The notes beneath the pieces were generated by a model, which saw only the letters and a list, made by a program, of their open reading frames with translations, searched no databases and had not been told where the DNA came from. 24,909 nucleotides of DNA from a virus. How positions within the stretch are numbered: position 1 is the first letter of the stretch; every line of letters begins with the position of its first letter. Positions 8,404 to 17,261 of this stretch are shown piece after piece. The stretch is from positions 1 through 24,909 of the IMG/VR virus record IMGVR_UViG_3300006802_000518; one strand, given 5' to 3'. A program made the position numbers and the translations under genes.

Positions 8404-9027
8404 ATGGCAGAAGTAGTAAAATCAGAAGGTTTAGTTTTAGCGATTACAAATGTATCTGGCGAAGTATATCCTTTTGCTTGTACTAAAAATGCATCTATAA
8501 GTATTACTAGGGATTTCTTAGAACTTGCACCAAGGACAAATGGCATTTTTCGTGAATATTTGGCTAATAGATCATCATTCACAATTAGTGGTGACGGCCT
8601 AGTAAAAATGGTGCAAACATACATGCAACCTATAACTTTTTTTGATACATTTATTGAAGGCAGTGACAGTGAATATGTGGGATATTTAGATATGATTGAT
8701 GCGTCAGGCAACTACAAAGTTTATACCTTTAATTGTATAATACAAGATTTATCTTTAACTTCTACTGTCGGTCAATCAGCAACTTACTCTTATACTCTGC
8801 AAGGCACTGGTCCTTTTACTGAAATTAGCGAAATTGATAGCTACACTGTAACTGCATCTTATATTCCTGCAAGGAATCCAACATCATATAAATTGGTGGC
8901 AGTTGGCATTGAGGGCGTATGGTATTATAACTATATAGTGACGCCAGCAGGTGGGGGACTTTACGACATTCTCATTGGAAGTCAATTTAACGGTAAAACA
9001 GCTAAAGCTGTATATATATCAATATAA
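8404..9027 (+). CDS. Second tail-tube-like protein in the tip region
   Basis: 207 residues. The layout resembles TP901-1-type tube proteins: 'NASISITRDFLELAPRT', then 'SSFTISGDGLVKM', then a 'CIIQDLSLTSTVG' strand followed by 'ATYSYTLQGTGPF'. The last ~65 residues form an extra small beta domain after the tube-like core, ending 'NGKTAKAVYISI'. It is placed between the tip protein and the fibre genes, so it may be a tip ring or spacer between tube and baseplate. The start is one base after the tip protein stop. The tube-fold assignment is an inference from pattern and needs structure comparison. Confidence 0.5.
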   Translation: MAEVVKSEGLVLAITNVSGEVYPFACTKNASISITRDFLELAPRTNGIFREYLANRSSFTISGDGLVKMVQTYMQPITFFDTFIEGSDSEYVGYLDMIDASGNYKVYTFNCIIQDLSLTSTVGQSATYSYTLQGTGPFTEISEIDSYTVTASYIPARNPTSYKLVAVGIEGVWYYNYIVTPAGGGLYDILIGSQFNGKTAKAVYISI

Positions 9028-9051
9028 AAAAAATATGTAATTTTAAGCGAA

Positions 9052-9273
9052 ATGGAAGCAAATTTCTGGTTGGTTCTCGGTATACAAACTATAGCATTCG
9101 GACTCGGTGCTATTCGTATTTATACGGATATGAAAATAAAGCTGAGAGAGCATGATCTTAGGTTAAGAACTCTTGAAAAGAAAGAAGATGAGACCGTGGA
9201 ACAATTTAAAGAGATTATGCAAGCTCTGAATGAAATAAAATTGCAATTAAAAGATAAAATGGATAGAATATGA
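9052..9273 (+). CDS. Small membrane protein with coiled coil
   Basis: 73 residues. One N-terminal hydrophobic segment (about residues 5-23, 'FWLVLGIQTIAFGLGAI') is followed by a highly charged heptad-like helix from about residue 28 to the end. The plan (membrane anchor then cytoplasmic or periplasmic coiled coil) is seen in many small phage proteins near fibre and lysis genes, including some holin accessory proteins, but nothing here proves such a role. It shares an ATGA overlap with the next gene (9270-9273). Function unknown. Confidence 0.55.
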   Translation: MEANFWLVLGIQTIAFGLGAIRIYTDMKIKLREHDLRLRTLEKKEDETVEQFKEIMQALNEIKLQLKDKMDRI

Positions 9274-9608
9274 TAGGTGAACACAATATGGCTCCGATAA
9301 AAAAAGGTGATACATATGTTGTCACTTATTCATTTTATGAAGATGAATGCGAGAATACGCCACTCGATGTAAGTACATATAGCTTTAAACTCATGGCTAA
9401 AAACAGCTCAGGATCTACCATGTTTACATGGACCAACTCTGACTTTGTGGTTATTGACAACTATACAAGAAAAATCACTCTGACTCCTACTACAACAGCA
9501 GCTTACACAGCTGGTGAATTTGTCTACGAACTAGAGGTAACCATATCCTCAAATAAATATACTTGGATGCAAGGTTATGTTGAAGTTCAAAACCAAATAA
9601 CATCGTGA
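9270..9608 (+). CDS. BppU-like baseplate / fibre-adaptor protein
   Basis: 112 residues. It begins with the pattern of the BppU N-terminal domain family: 'IKKGDTYVVTYSFYED', then 'PLDVSTYSFKLMAKNSSG', a 'NYTRKITLTPTTTAAY' segment and 'FVYELEVTISSNKYTW'. Such domains form an Ig-like beta sandwich at the baseplate to which fibres attach. An in-frame ATG at 9288 (MAPIKKGD), with AGG ten bases upstream, is an equally good start. The gene is coupled on both sides: ATGA with the gene before, and its stop overlaps the GTG start of the fibre gene after it. Confidence 0.6.
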   Translation: MIGEHNMAPIKKGDTYVVTYSFYEDECENTPLDVSTYSFKLMAKNSSGSTMFTWTNSDFVVIDNYTRKITLTPTTTAAYTAGEFVYELEVTISSNKYTWMQGYVEVQNQITS

Positions 9609-10828
9609 TTGTAGTAAAAATTGCATATAGCTATACAATGCCAGTGATTAAAGTAACGTATGACGTTACTGAGGTCAATATCTCTGGCGGTAATCCAAGT
9701 CCAATTTATGTGAACTTGGATTATAATGCATCTGGAGCAGCTACGCTTCTGACAAGCGTTGGCCTCAGTATGCCGACTGGGTTTAGTGTGGCTAATAGTC
9801 CACTAACGCAAAGTGGCACTTTGGCGGTGACGTATGCGAGTGGTTATAGTTTACCAAGTGATGCGGAGCAAGCAACTTGGGACACTGCATATAATAGGAG
9901 CTTGACTGCTGCAAATGTTAGCGGTACGACAACCAAGACACTTACCCTAACAAAGCAAGATGGCTCAACATTACAAGCAAGTTGGTCTGATTATGATACT
10001 GCACCAGTGACAAGCGTTTTTGGAAGGACTGGCGATGTGGTGGCTACTGAAGGGGATTATAACTTAACGCAACTTGGTGATGTAACAATTACCTCGCCAT
10101 CTACCAATCAAGTGCTTAAATATAATGGCACTGCATGGGTGAACGGAACGGATACGGATACTGGTCTTACAAGTGTTGGCTTATCTATGCCATCAGCATT
10201 TACGGTGAGTAATTCGCCTTTGACTAGCAATGGCACAATCGCAGTGACTGGTGCTGGTACAACTTCTCAATATGTTCGAGGTGATGGATCGCTTGCGAGC
10301 TTTCCGACAATAGTGAGTGAGGCACAAACGCTCATTCGTGAGGTTTACAACGAGACTGGAGCAACTCTTACAAAGGGAACAGTAGTGTATATAAACGGTG
10401 GTCATGGAAATTTACCTACTGTTACAAAAGCACTTGCCGTAGGTGATGCAACAAGTGCGCAGACTTTTGCAATTGTTCAGAGCGATATTACTAACATGAA
10501 CAATGGATATGTGGTTGTGGCTGGTGGTATTGGTGATTTGGACACGCAAGCATACGCTGCTGGTACGGCTCTTTATTTGAGTGGCACAACGGCTGGTGCT
10601 TATACCTCAACAAAGCCTTATGCGCCAATACATTTGGTTTATATAGGTGTAGTGGTGAGGTCGCATCCAACCCAGGGTGTTATTGAGGTTAAGATACAAA
10701 ACGGTTATGAGCTAGACGAGCTGCATAATGTATCTGTACAATCACCAAGTGATGGTATGATCATAAGTTATGTGGCAGCGACAAGCCTTTGGACAAAGAC
10801 AAACACAATTGATTTAGGAACGTGGTAA
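9605..10828 (+). CDS. Tail fibre protein, repeat-rich (first of two)
   Basis: 407 residues from a GTG at 9605, which overlaps the upstream TGA; an in-frame ATG at 9641 is an alternative. It is Thr/Ser/Gly-rich with an internal repeat: 'SVGLSMP' at residues 51-57 and again at 190-196, each followed by an 'SP(L)T...GT(L/I)AVT' strand. The segment 'VFGRTGDVVATEGDYNLTQLG' (shared type across many phage fibres) lies between them. A 'YVRGDGSL' turn follows the second repeat and recurs in altered form in the next gene. The C-terminal ~150 residues are a different domain ('YNETGATLTKGTVVYINGG'). A tail fibre or shaft protein is the likely role; receptor unknown. Confidence 0.75.
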   Translation: MIVVKIAYSYTMPVIKVTYDVTEVNISGGNPSPIYVNLDYNASGAATLLTSVGLSMPTGFSVANSPLTQSGTLAVTYASGYSLPSDAEQATWDTAYNRSLTAANVSGTTTKTLTLTKQDGSTLQASWSDYDTAPVTSVFGRTGDVVATEGDYNLTQLGDVTITSPSTNQVLKYNGTAWVNGTDTDTGLTSVGLSMPSAFTVSNSPLTSNGTIAVTGAGTTSQYVRGDGSLASFPTIVSEAQTLIREVYNETGATLTKGTVVYINGGHGNLPTVTKALAVGDATSAQTFAIVQSDITNMNNGYVVVAGGIGDLDTQAYAAGTALYLSGTTAGAYTSTKPYAPIHLVYIGVVVRSHPTQGVIEVKIQNGYELDELHNVSVQSPSDGMIISYVAATSLWTKTNTIDLGTW

Positions 10829-10840
10829 TTTAAAATATAT

Positions 10841-13800
10841 ATGCCAAATTTATTAAAGTTAAAAAGAGGTACTGCCGCAACAATTCCAGTTGGATCTGCT
10901 GCCGAGCCTTTATTCACAACGGACACATACGATCTTTATATTGGTAAAGGGAATGGAAGCAATCAACGCTTTCAAAAGTATATTGCGAGTGGTACATCTT
11001 CGCAGTTCATAAAAGGTGATGGATCGCTTGATAGCACATCTTACCAAACGGCACTTACTTTTAGTTCGCCTTTGGTGAATACAAGTGGTACAATTAGCAT
11101 CCCAGCCGCTACTGGTAGTGTGAATGGATATTTAACAAGTACCGATTGGACAACTTTTAATAGCAAAGAGCCAGCCATCACTGCTGGCACTTCTTTACAA
11201 TATTATAGAGGCGATAAAACCTTCCAAACGCTCAATACAAGTGTAGTGCCAGAGAGTGGTGCTATTTATTTTACAGAGCCTAGGGTTCTTGCAACGGTAC
11301 TAACTGGACTTAACTTAAGTGGTGGTGGTACAATTGCTGCGACTGATAGCGTGTTAACTGCATTTGGTAAGATTCAAAACCAAATTAGTGGCATCGCTGG
11401 TGGGGTATCTTATCAGACAACTTGGAACGCAAGTACAAATACTCCTACTCTTACATCAAGTGTAGGTACAAAAGGGTATTATTACGTTGTAAGTGTGGCT
11501 GGTTCTACTAACTTGAACGGCATCACCGATTGGAAAGTAGGTGACTGGGCAATCTTTAATGGTACAACGTGGGATAAAGTTGATAATACAGACGCCGTAA
11601 GCTCTGTGAACGGATTTACTGGTGCGGTGAATCTTGGACTTGGTGATATTAGCAACGTAACTTTAACGAGTCCGACAAATGGGCAATTATTGCAGTTCAA
11701 TGGCACATCAAGTAAATGGGTGAATTGGACACCAACTTATATAAGTGGCAACCAGACAATAACATTGAGTGGAGATGTGAGTGGTAGTGGAGCAACTGCA
11801 ATCACTACAACTATTGGAGCTTTAAAGGTTACTAATGCCATGCTTGCTGGTACTATTGACTATGCAAAGATGGATGCTACAACCGTTCCAACTTGGAATC
11901 AAAACACAACTGGAAGCGCAGCAACTCTTACAACTGCTCGCACATTAACAATAGGCGCAACTGGCAAAACATTTAACGGATCGGCTAACGTATCGTGGAG
12001 CTTGGCAGAGATTGGTGCATTTGCCAATCCAATGACTACGCTTGGCGATATTATATATGGTGGTGCTTCTGGTGCAGCAACAAGACTTGCTGGAAATACA
12101 GTAGCTTCAAAAAGATTTTTAATACAGACTGGCGATGGTACTAATAGTGCTGCTCCTTCTTGGGGTTCAATTGCTGCTTCTGATGTACCTACACTCAATC
12201 AAAACACAACTGGAAGTGCCGCTACGTTAACAACTGCAAGAAATTTCACAATCAATGGTACTGCAAAGTCTTTTGATGGCTCAGCTAACGTAAGCTGGAC
12301 TGCTGCTGAGATTGGACTTACATCTTACCTTCCTTTATCTGGCGGTACTCTTACTGGCGCATTAAGCGGAACGAGTGCTACGTTTAGTACAGAAGTTACA
12401 AGTTCTGGAAGTCAAGGTAGATTTGGTGGATGGGCAACTGGTGCTGGATATCAAGGTGCTGCTTTAGAAGCTGGTGTATCTGGTGGAACTGCAACATTAC
12501 TTGGTTATAATAGGACAACAAGTGCATATATACCATTAACAATTGGAGGTAACACAAATCAAACAACAACAATAGGAGGAAATACTATTGTTTTACAAAA
12601 TAATGGTGTTACTGCATTATCAATTGCCTCAACTGGCGCAGCTACGTTTAGTTCGAGTGTGACGGCTGGGGGACAAATCAAAACAACATATACATCTACT
12701 GACGCTTCTTTATCAAGTGATTCAGGAGCTGGTTTAAATTTAGTTGGTAGTAGTGGGGTAAGATTAAATTTTGGAACTCTTGCAGGTTCACCATATCATT
12801 CATGGGTACAAGCAAGTAATGGTTCTGGAACTGCTTACGGAATTTTATTAAATCCATTAGGCGGCAACGTCGGCATCGGGACTACTTTGCCATTAGGGCC
12901 AATTCATGCAGTTAATGGTTCAAACTATTCTGCACCAGCTACAACTGGAAATTCAATTGGTCATGCAATATTTGGTAAATTAACAGATAGTGGAATTGCA
13001 ATTGGTAGTTATCGTGGTTCTGGTACAAGTGGTTATACATGGTTTCAAGCACAAATATTAGATGCTGCACAATACAATAATAATATAGTATTTCAACCCA
13101 ATGGCGGCAATGTCGGCATCGGGACTACTTCGCCGAGTGCATTATTACATGTAGCAAAAGGTAGTTCAGGAGAAGTAGCAAGATTCTCTGCTCCAAATGC
13201 ATATGTTCCTTATATTATAATTGGCAGACCTGATGTAGCAACAGAAGGTATGAAGCTAACTTATGATTCTAATAATGGTGATACAAGTTTTGAAACAGTT
13301 GCCGCTCATAATATGTTATTTAAAAATAACAATACCGAACGCATGCGCATCACGAGTGGGGGGAATGTATTAATTGGTACTACAACTTCCGCAGGTGCAG
13401 CAATTTCGCTTCAAGCTACATCAAGTGCTTATTCTATTTGGTCAATAAATGATGCAACTGCAAACTATTCTCAATTCTATTTTGGTGGAACGGCATCATC
13501 AGGTTATCAATTTATTCGTTCTGATGGAAGAAGTGGCGGATGGATATCATTAGGCACACAAGATACCGAACGCATGCGCATCACGAGTGGGGGGAATGTC
13601 GGAATCGGGACTACTTCGCCGAGTAATAAATTAGAAGTTGTAATAAGTTCTGGCACGTATAATACTTTATTCCATAATAGTTCTACATCAACTTCTGAAT
13701 ATAATGCTATAAGAATTACACAAGGTGCATCAGGTTCTGCAACTGTATACTTGGGAACTGGTGGAAGTGCAACTGCTAATACTGCATTTAGAAATACATT

Positions 13801-14221
13801 TGTTGTTGGTACACAATCAAATAATGATTTTGTATTAAATACAAATGATACCGAACGCATGAGAATAACTTCTGGGGGAGAACTTCTCATCAACACCACA
13901 ACAGATAGCGGAGCGTATTACTTGCAAGTAAATGGTTCAGTCTATGCCACTGCTTATTACGAATCATCTGACATCAGACTTAAAAATGTTCTTACAAACT
14001 CATATAGCGAGAACTTTAGCGCAATCGAGTTCATGTGGAAAGACAAAAGAGATGAGAAAAAGCATTGGGGATATGCAGCCCAAGATGTACTTAAATACAT
14101 CCCAGATGCAATCGAGATGAATAACGATGGCATGATGACCGTAAACTACAATGAGGCGCATACTTGGAAGATAGCGCAACTTGAGAAGGAAATCCTTGAA
14201 TTAAAAGCAAAGATTAAATAA
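10841..14221 (+). CDS. Long tail fibre with C-terminal S74 self-cleaving chaperone domain
   Basis: 1126 residues. The N-terminus carries a '[20 protein letters not shown]' segment common at fibre starts, then beta repeats. A duplicated module begins '[15 protein letters not shown]' at residues 353 and 453. Repeats of '[10 protein letters not shown]' type begin near 674, 755 and 919, and 'ERMRITSGG' begins at 833, 910 and 1005. The last 84 residues are an intramolecular chaperone (Peptidase_S74) with the catalytic Ser-Lys pair in S1043-D-I-R-L-K1048, then '[17 protein letters not shown]', and a terminal helix. In this family the domain drives trimer folding and then cuts itself off before the Ser, here between S1042 and S1043 (predicted). 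The gene's stop overlaps the next ATG by one base. Confidence 0.85.
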   Translation: MPNLLKLKRGTAATIPVGSAAEPLFTTDTYDLYIGKGNGSNQRFQKYIASGTSSQFIKGDGSLDSTSYQTALTFSSPLVNTSGTISIPAATGSVNGYLTSTDWTTFNSKEPAITAGTSLQYYRGDKTFQTLNTSVVPESGAIYFTEPRVLATVLTGLNLSGGGTIAATDSVLTAFGKIQNQISGIAGGVSYQTTWNASTNTPTLTSSVGTKGYYYVVSVAGSTNLNGITDWKVGDWAIFNGTTWDKVDNTDAVSSVNGFTGAVNLGLGDISNVTLTSPTNGQLLQFNGTSSKWVNWTPTYISGNQTITLSGDVSGSGATAITTTIGALKVTNAMLAGTIDYAKMDATTVPTWNQNTTGSAATLTTARTLTIGATGKTFNGSANVSWSLAEIGAFANPMTTLGDIIYGGASGAATRLAGNTVASKRFLIQTGDGTNSAAPSWGSIAASDVPTLNQNTTGSAATLTTARNFTINGTAKSFDGSANVSWTAAEIGLTSYLPLSGGTLTGALSGTSATFSTEVTSSGSQGRFGGWATGAGYQGAALEAGVSGGTATLLGYNRTTSAYIPLTIGGNTNQTTTIGGNTIVLQNNGVTALSIASTGAATFSSSVTAGGQIKTTYTSTDASLSSDSGAGLNLVGSSGVRLNFGTLAGSPYHSWVQASNGSGTAYGILLNPLGGNVGIGTTLPLGPIHAVNGSNYSAPATTGNSIGHAIFGKLTDSGIAIGSYRGSGTSGYTWFQAQILDAAQYNNNIVFQPNGGNVGIGTTSPSALLHVAKGSSGEVARFSAPNAYVPYIIIGRPDVATEGMKLTYDSNNGDTSFETVAAHNMLFKNNNTERMRITSGGNVLIGTTTSAGAAISLQATSSAYSIWSINDATANYSQFYFGGTASSGYQFIRSDGRSGGWISLGTQDTERMRITSGGNVGIGTTSPSNKLEVVISSGTYNTLFHNSSTSTSEYNAIRITQGASGSATVYLGTGGSATANTAFRNTFVVGTQSNNDFVLNTNDTERMRITSGGELLINTTTDSGAYYLQVNGSVYATAYYESSDIRLKNVLTNSYSENFSAIEFMWKDKRDEKKHWGYAAQDVLKYIPDAIEMNNDGMMTVNYNEAHTWKIAQLEKEILELKAKIK
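11897..12216 (+). repeat. Direct repeat pair within the fibre gene (300-nt period)
   Basis: A 20-nt sequence starting AATCAAAACACAACTGG is identical at 11897-11916 and 12197-12216. It belongs to a protein repeat of about 45 residues separated by exactly 100 residues. The copies diverge at synonymous positions around the identical core. Confidence 0.75.
12860..13624 (+). repeat. Repeats coding NVGIGTT(SPS) motifs
   Basis: Three copies: 12860-12887, 13103-13138 and 13595-13624. The core GTCGGCATCGGGACTACTT is identical in the first two, and CGCCGAGT follows in the second and third. The copies are clearly more GC-rich than the AT-rich sequence between them. Confidence 0.8.
13332..13599 (+). repeat. 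Perfect 37-nt direct repeat coding ERMRITSGG
   Basis: Identical 37-nt copies at 13332-13368 and 13563-13599 contain the core CGAACGCATGCGCATCACGA. A third, shorter copy (GATACCGAACGCATG) is at 13847-13861, after which the codons diverge although the protein motif is kept. Confidence 0.8.
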
Positions 14222-14700
14222 TGGCAACAACTTGGGATGGTAACGCATATAACCAATTGTGTACGCTGCAAGCGTTGAGAAATGCTTGTAGTATAGGATA
14301 TTATAAATATACAACCTTGCCGGCAAATACAACCGAGATTGCTACCATTGGAGATGTAAATACGGCAGCCGTAACATATTATAATGATTCTGCTACTACA
14401 TTAGTATATGGAACACTAACTGGATATAGCACATCTCAATGTATATCTAAAAACTTACTTGATATAGGTGCTTATTGGTATAATGGAACAACGGCAACGG
14501 CATCTGGAACGGCTGGATCACTTGCTATGATTTATTCAAGTGGTACATCAACACTATTTGCCATTGGATGCCAACTATATTCAAATCGTGCAAGGACTAC
14601 AACACAAACTTATGGCACACAAGGATGGGTATATATGGGAAGTTCGAGATGGGCGAAAGTGAGTACGGCTGGAGTAATTTTAGATATATTTGCGGCATAA
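14221..14700 (+). CDS. Small fibre-associated protein, unknown function
   Basis: 159 residues, Thr/Tyr/Ala/Gly-rich and probably all beta. Four Cys are present. The C-terminal part contains 'CQLYSNRARTTTQTYGTQG' followed by 'WVYMGSSRWAKVSTAG', a pattern that resembles short repeats in Bacteroidota surface and phage tail proteins. It starts on the last base of the fibre stop, so it is translated together with it. It may be a fibre tip, a fibre cap or a decoration protein. No enzymatic motif seen. Confidence 0.55.
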   Translation: MATTWDGNAYNQLCTLQALRNACSIGYYKYTTLPANTTEIATIGDVNTAAVTYYNDSATTLVYGTLTGYSTSQCISKNLLDIGAYWYNGTTATASGTAGSLAMIYSSGTSTLFAIGCQLYSNRARTTTQTYGTQGWVYMGSSRWAKVSTAGVILDIFAA

Positions 14701-14727
14701 TCATTAAATTAGCAAAAATTAAACACT

Positions 14728-15123
14728 ATGACTTACAAAGAACTGCTTATTTTAATTGAGAACATTAAACTCAACATCGGACAACAAGAGACAAAAGGAC
14801 AAAAGAAGCTATTTAAAATCTACGAAAAGCTCAAGCCATCTATTGATGAGTTCCAAGCAAAGATCGAAGATATTAGGCTTGACCACGCTGCGGTAGATGA
14901 TAAAGGCAATTTGATCCTAAACGATAAAGGAGAATACAACTTTAATAAAGAAGGATTAAAAAAGTTAAAAGCCGAGTTAAAGAAGCTCGAAGATAGTGAG
15001 TTTGAGCATAAAGTGATTGAGGTAGCCAACCCAGGCGGACTTGAGCCATATTGGTTCTTAGAAGGATGGACAAATGGCGTTCAGTACGTTAAGCCAGAGA
15101 AAGAACAAGAAGAAGAATTATAA
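14728..15123 (+). CDS. Charged helical protein near fibre genes, unknown
   Basis: 131 residues, very rich in Lys and Glu. Two helical coiled-coil-like stretches (about residues 3-50 and 74-95) flank a short beta segment 'DDKGNLILNDKGEYNF'. The C-terminal part, 'EPYWFLEGWTNGVQYVKPE', has aromatic residues. It lies between fibre genes and the lysis cassette, where small accessory or fibre-assembly proteins are common. The layout is faintly similar to DUF1617-type phage proteins, but I cannot confirm it. Its stop overlaps the next ATG by one base. Confidence 0.5.
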   Translation: MTYKELLILIENIKLNIGQQETKGQKKLFKIYEKLKPSIDEFQAKIEDIRLDHAAVDDKGNLILNDKGEYNFNKEGLKKLKAELKKLEDSEFEHKVIEVANPGGLEPYWFLEGWTNGVQYVKPEKEQEEEL

Positions 15124-15494
15124 TGAGAATAAATAGGTCATTAATAACAAACTTTGATCAAGACTTAAATGCAAGTAATTTAATATTTGCTTATGAGTCT
15201 AAAACGGCTAATTTCACAATTACCGAGACCAATGGCCTAATCACATATCTCGTAAATGCAACATCAGGAGCTATTACAGTCACGCTACCAACGGCGGCTG
15301 ATAATGGCTCTTATTTTATTATAAAAAAGACCGATGTTACCGCAAACGCAGTTACAATAGATGCTTATAGCAGTGAAACAATAGACAACTCTACCACTAT
15401 TGCTTTATATGATCAATATAATTACATAGCAATAGTGAGTAATGGAGTGAATTGGGTAGTAGTAGATGAATTTAGAAATGAAATTTGGACATGA
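15123..15494 (+). CDS. Small beta-rich structural protein
   Basis: 123 residues. The region from about residue 30 follows a pattern seen in virion and fibre accessory domains: 'TNGLITYLVNATSGAITVTL', 'PTAADNGSYFIIKKTD', 'AVTIDAY', 'QYNYIAIVSNGVNWVVV'. This alternation of short strands and turns suggests a compact beta-sandwich or beta-helix capping module. It probably forms part of the fibre or tail tip. It overlaps both neighbours (1 nt upstream, ATGA downstream), linking the structural genes with the endolysin in one transcript. No enzymatic motif seen. Confidence 0.55.
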   Translation: MRINRSLITNFDQDLNASNLIFAYESKTANFTITETNGLITYLVNATSGAITVTLPTAADNGSYFIIKKTDVTANAVTIDAYSSETIDNSTTIALYDQYNYIAIVSNGVNWVVVDEFRNEIWT

Positions 15495-16087
15495 TCACGC
15501 AAAAATTACGCTTAAAAATACCATCAAAAGTTCTCGATGAATTGCCAAGCGTGATTGATACGTTTAAGATCAACTCTATTAATAAGCTATCAAATTTCCT
15601 TGCACAGTGTGCGCATGAGTCAGGTAACTTTAAATTTGTTACCGAGAATCTCAATTATAGCGCAGAAGGACTGCTAAAAATATTCCCAAAATACTTCTCC
15701 AAAGAAACGGCGGAGATAGCGGCTAGAAAGCCAGAGATGATAGCAAATATTGTCTATTCTAACCGTATGGGTAATGGTGACAAGGCAAGTGGAGATGGAT
15801 GGAAGTATAGAGGCAGAGGTTACATCCAATTGACTGGTAAAGTAAATTATTCCCAATTTGGGAACTTTATCGGAGTTGATTTATTAAAAGACCCAGATTT
15901 AGTAGTTAGCAAATATGCACTTACGTCTGCTGCCTGGTTTTTTGAATATAAGAATTTGTGGCTTTTGGCCGATAGAGGAATTGATGATGAAACCATTAAG
16001 CACTTAACCAGACGAATCAACGGAGGACACAATGGCCTTGAAGATCGCATATCTAAAACAAAAACTTTCAATTCACTATTATGCTAA
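15491..16087 (+). CDS. Endolysin, glycoside hydrolase family 19 (chitinase-like muramidase)
   Basis: 198 residues. The start is ATG 15491, in an ATGA overlap with the preceding stop; an in-frame TTG two codons earlier is less likely. GH19 features are the catalytic Glu in 'AHESGNF' (E43), the second acidic position in 'TENLNYSA' (E52), the family signature 'GDGWKYRGRGYIQLTG' at 101-116, and 'RRINGG' at 174-179. Phage GH19 enzymes cut the glycan strand of peptidoglycan. No signal peptide is seen, so export depends on a holin. It is followed by a predicted spanin (7-nt overlap), which supports a lysis role. Confidence 0.9.
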   Translation: MITQKLRLKIPSKVLDELPSVIDTFKINSINKLSNFLAQCAHESGNFKFVTENLNYSAEGLLKIFPKYFSKETAEIAARKPEMIANIVYSNRMGNGDKASGDGWKYRGRGYIQLTGKVNYSQFGNFIGVDLLKDPDLVVSKYALTSAAWFFEYKNLWLLADRGIDDETIKHLTRRINGGHNGLEDRISKTKTFNSLLC

Positions 16088-16536
16088 AATACTTACCCAT
16101 TATCATTCTATTCTCATCATGCGTAACCTCAAATAAAGTTAAGAGGTTTATGCTATTGCATCCAGAGAAAGCTGCCGAGTATTGCCTTGAGCAGTTCCCA
16201 CAAGAGAGCAAAATCGACACGATTCGAGTTGTCAAGGATTCCTTGATTGTTGACAAAAGCATTGATACTCTATACAAATGGGTAACTGATACAAAATACA
16301 TTGACAAAGTATCGTTCAAAGACAAGATAAAAAAAGTTATCGTTGCCTCACATGATACTATCATCATCAATACTACCAAATGGGATGATAGATATAAAGT
16401 GCTATACGAAAAGAAGTCAAAGGACTACACAATACTTGAAGAAAAGCACGCAAAGAAATCAAAAGCATTATTTTGGACTTGGCTATGGATTGGGCTAGTA
16501 GGCGTAGGATATATGGCCTATAAACGCTATCTATGA
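16081..16536 (+). CDS. Predicted unimolecular spanin (lipoprotein with C-terminal TM)
   Basis: 151 residues. The N-terminus is a lipoprotein signal ('LPIIILFSSC', predicted lipidated C14). A soluble periplasmic part of about 110 residues follows, with strand- and coil-forming segments and a charged helix at about 105-128. A C-terminal transmembrane segment is at about 129-147 ('LFWTWLWIGLVGVGYMAY') with a basic end. Outer-membrane lipid anchor plus inner-membrane TM in one chain is the T1 gp11-type u-spanin plan, which fuses the two membranes in the last step of lysis. It overlaps the endolysin by 7 nt and is joined by ATGA to the next gene. The role is inferred from topology and context, not from sequence identity. 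Confidence 0.65.
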   Translation: MLKYLPIIILFSSCVTSNKVKRFMLLHPEKAAEYCLEQFPQESKIDTIRVVKDSLIVDKSIDTLYKWVTDTKYIDKVSFKDKIKKVIVASHDTIIINTTKWDDRYKVLYEKKSKDYTILEEKHAKKSKALFWTWLWIGLVGVGYMAYKRYL

Positions 16537-17261
16537 CTAAAAGAAAACGGCTCTATTTTGACATAGAGACTTCGCCAAACATTGGTCTATTTTGGGAGGC
16601 TGGTTACAAAAAGAATATAGATTATTCTAATATTATCAAGGAGCGAGCCATCATTTGCATTTGCTATAAATGGGAAGACTCAAAGCAAACAGAGGCATTG
16701 ACCTGGGATTCCAAGCAATGTGATAAAAAAATGCTTGAAAAGTTTGTCAAAATTGCCAATACATCAGATGAATTAGTTGGGCATAACGGCGACAAATTTG
16801 ATTTAGCCTGGATAAGAACACGATGCCTATTTCATGGGATTGGAATGTTTCCAAATTATGTTACTATTGACACACTAAAAGTTGCACGAAATAAGTTTCG
16901 GTTTAACTCAAATAGGTTAAATTATATCGCTAAATTCTTAGGTATTGGTCAAAAGATTCATACCGAGTTTGATCTATGGAAGGCTATTGTACTTGACAAG
17001 GATAAAGTAGCCATGGATAAAATGGTCAAGTATTGCAAAATGGATGTGGTACTGCTAGAAAAGGTTTATAAGCATTTAGCGACTCATATAGCACCAAAAA
17101 CGCATTATGGTGTAATATTCGGTCAAGATAGGGGAACTTGCCAAGAATGTGGCTCTAATGAGCTTATAAGGCATTTGCAAAGGATAAATGCAAGTGGTAT
17201 AAAGAAAATAGTGTATCAATGCAAGACTTGTGGGAAGTATCATACCAGGACTGACAAATGA
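16533..17261 (+). CDS. DEDDy 3'-5' exonuclease with C-terminal zinc ribbon
   Basis: 242 residues. The RNase H-like exonuclease fold carries Exo I 'YFDIETSP' (D10, E12), Exo II 'GHNGDKFDLAW' (D90) and Exo III 'YCKMD' (Y167, D171). This gives the complete DEDDy metal site of DNA polymerase B-type proofreading domains, but with no polymerase attached. After residue 200 a zinc ribbon, C203-x2-C206 and C230-x2-C233, follows. It could trim DNA ends in recombination or degrade host DNA. The gene sits in the lysis cassette, coupled by ATGA to the spanin before and the HExxH gene after. Confidence 0.85.
   Translation: MTKRKRLYFDIETSPNIGLFWEAGYKKNIDYSNIIKERAIICICYKWEDSKQTEALTWDSKQCDKKMLEKFVKIANTSDELVGHNGDKFDLAWIRTRCLFHGIGMFPNYVTIDTLKVARNKFRFNSNRLNYIAKFLGIGQKIHTEFDLWKAIVLDKDKVAMDKMVKYCKMDVVLLEKVYKHLATHIAPKTHYGVIFGQDRGTCQECGSNELIRHLQRINASGIKKIVYQCKTCGKYHTRTDK

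Noticed and set aside
9052-9273. XhlA-type holin accessory call for the small coiled-coil membrane protein
   Set aside because: XhlA has the coiled coil first and the membrane segment last; here the order is reversed and the gene is far from the lysis cassette.
10260-10300. RGD motif in fibre proteins as a cell-adhesion signal
   Set aside because: It lies in a recurring YxRGDG-type turn of fibre repeats and has no known integrin-like meaning in bacteria.
13507-13899. Antisense open frame of 130 codons in the fibre gene (also 1437-1724 and 11899-12198 on the - strand)
   Set aside because: They arise from the repeat-rich or biased coding of the sense genes, have no recognisable domains and no promoter-like sequences.
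10841-14700. Possible diversity-generating retroelement target in the fibre region
   Set aside because: No reverse transcriptase gene, no template repeat and no adenine-biased variable repeat were seen; the repeats present are fibre linkers.
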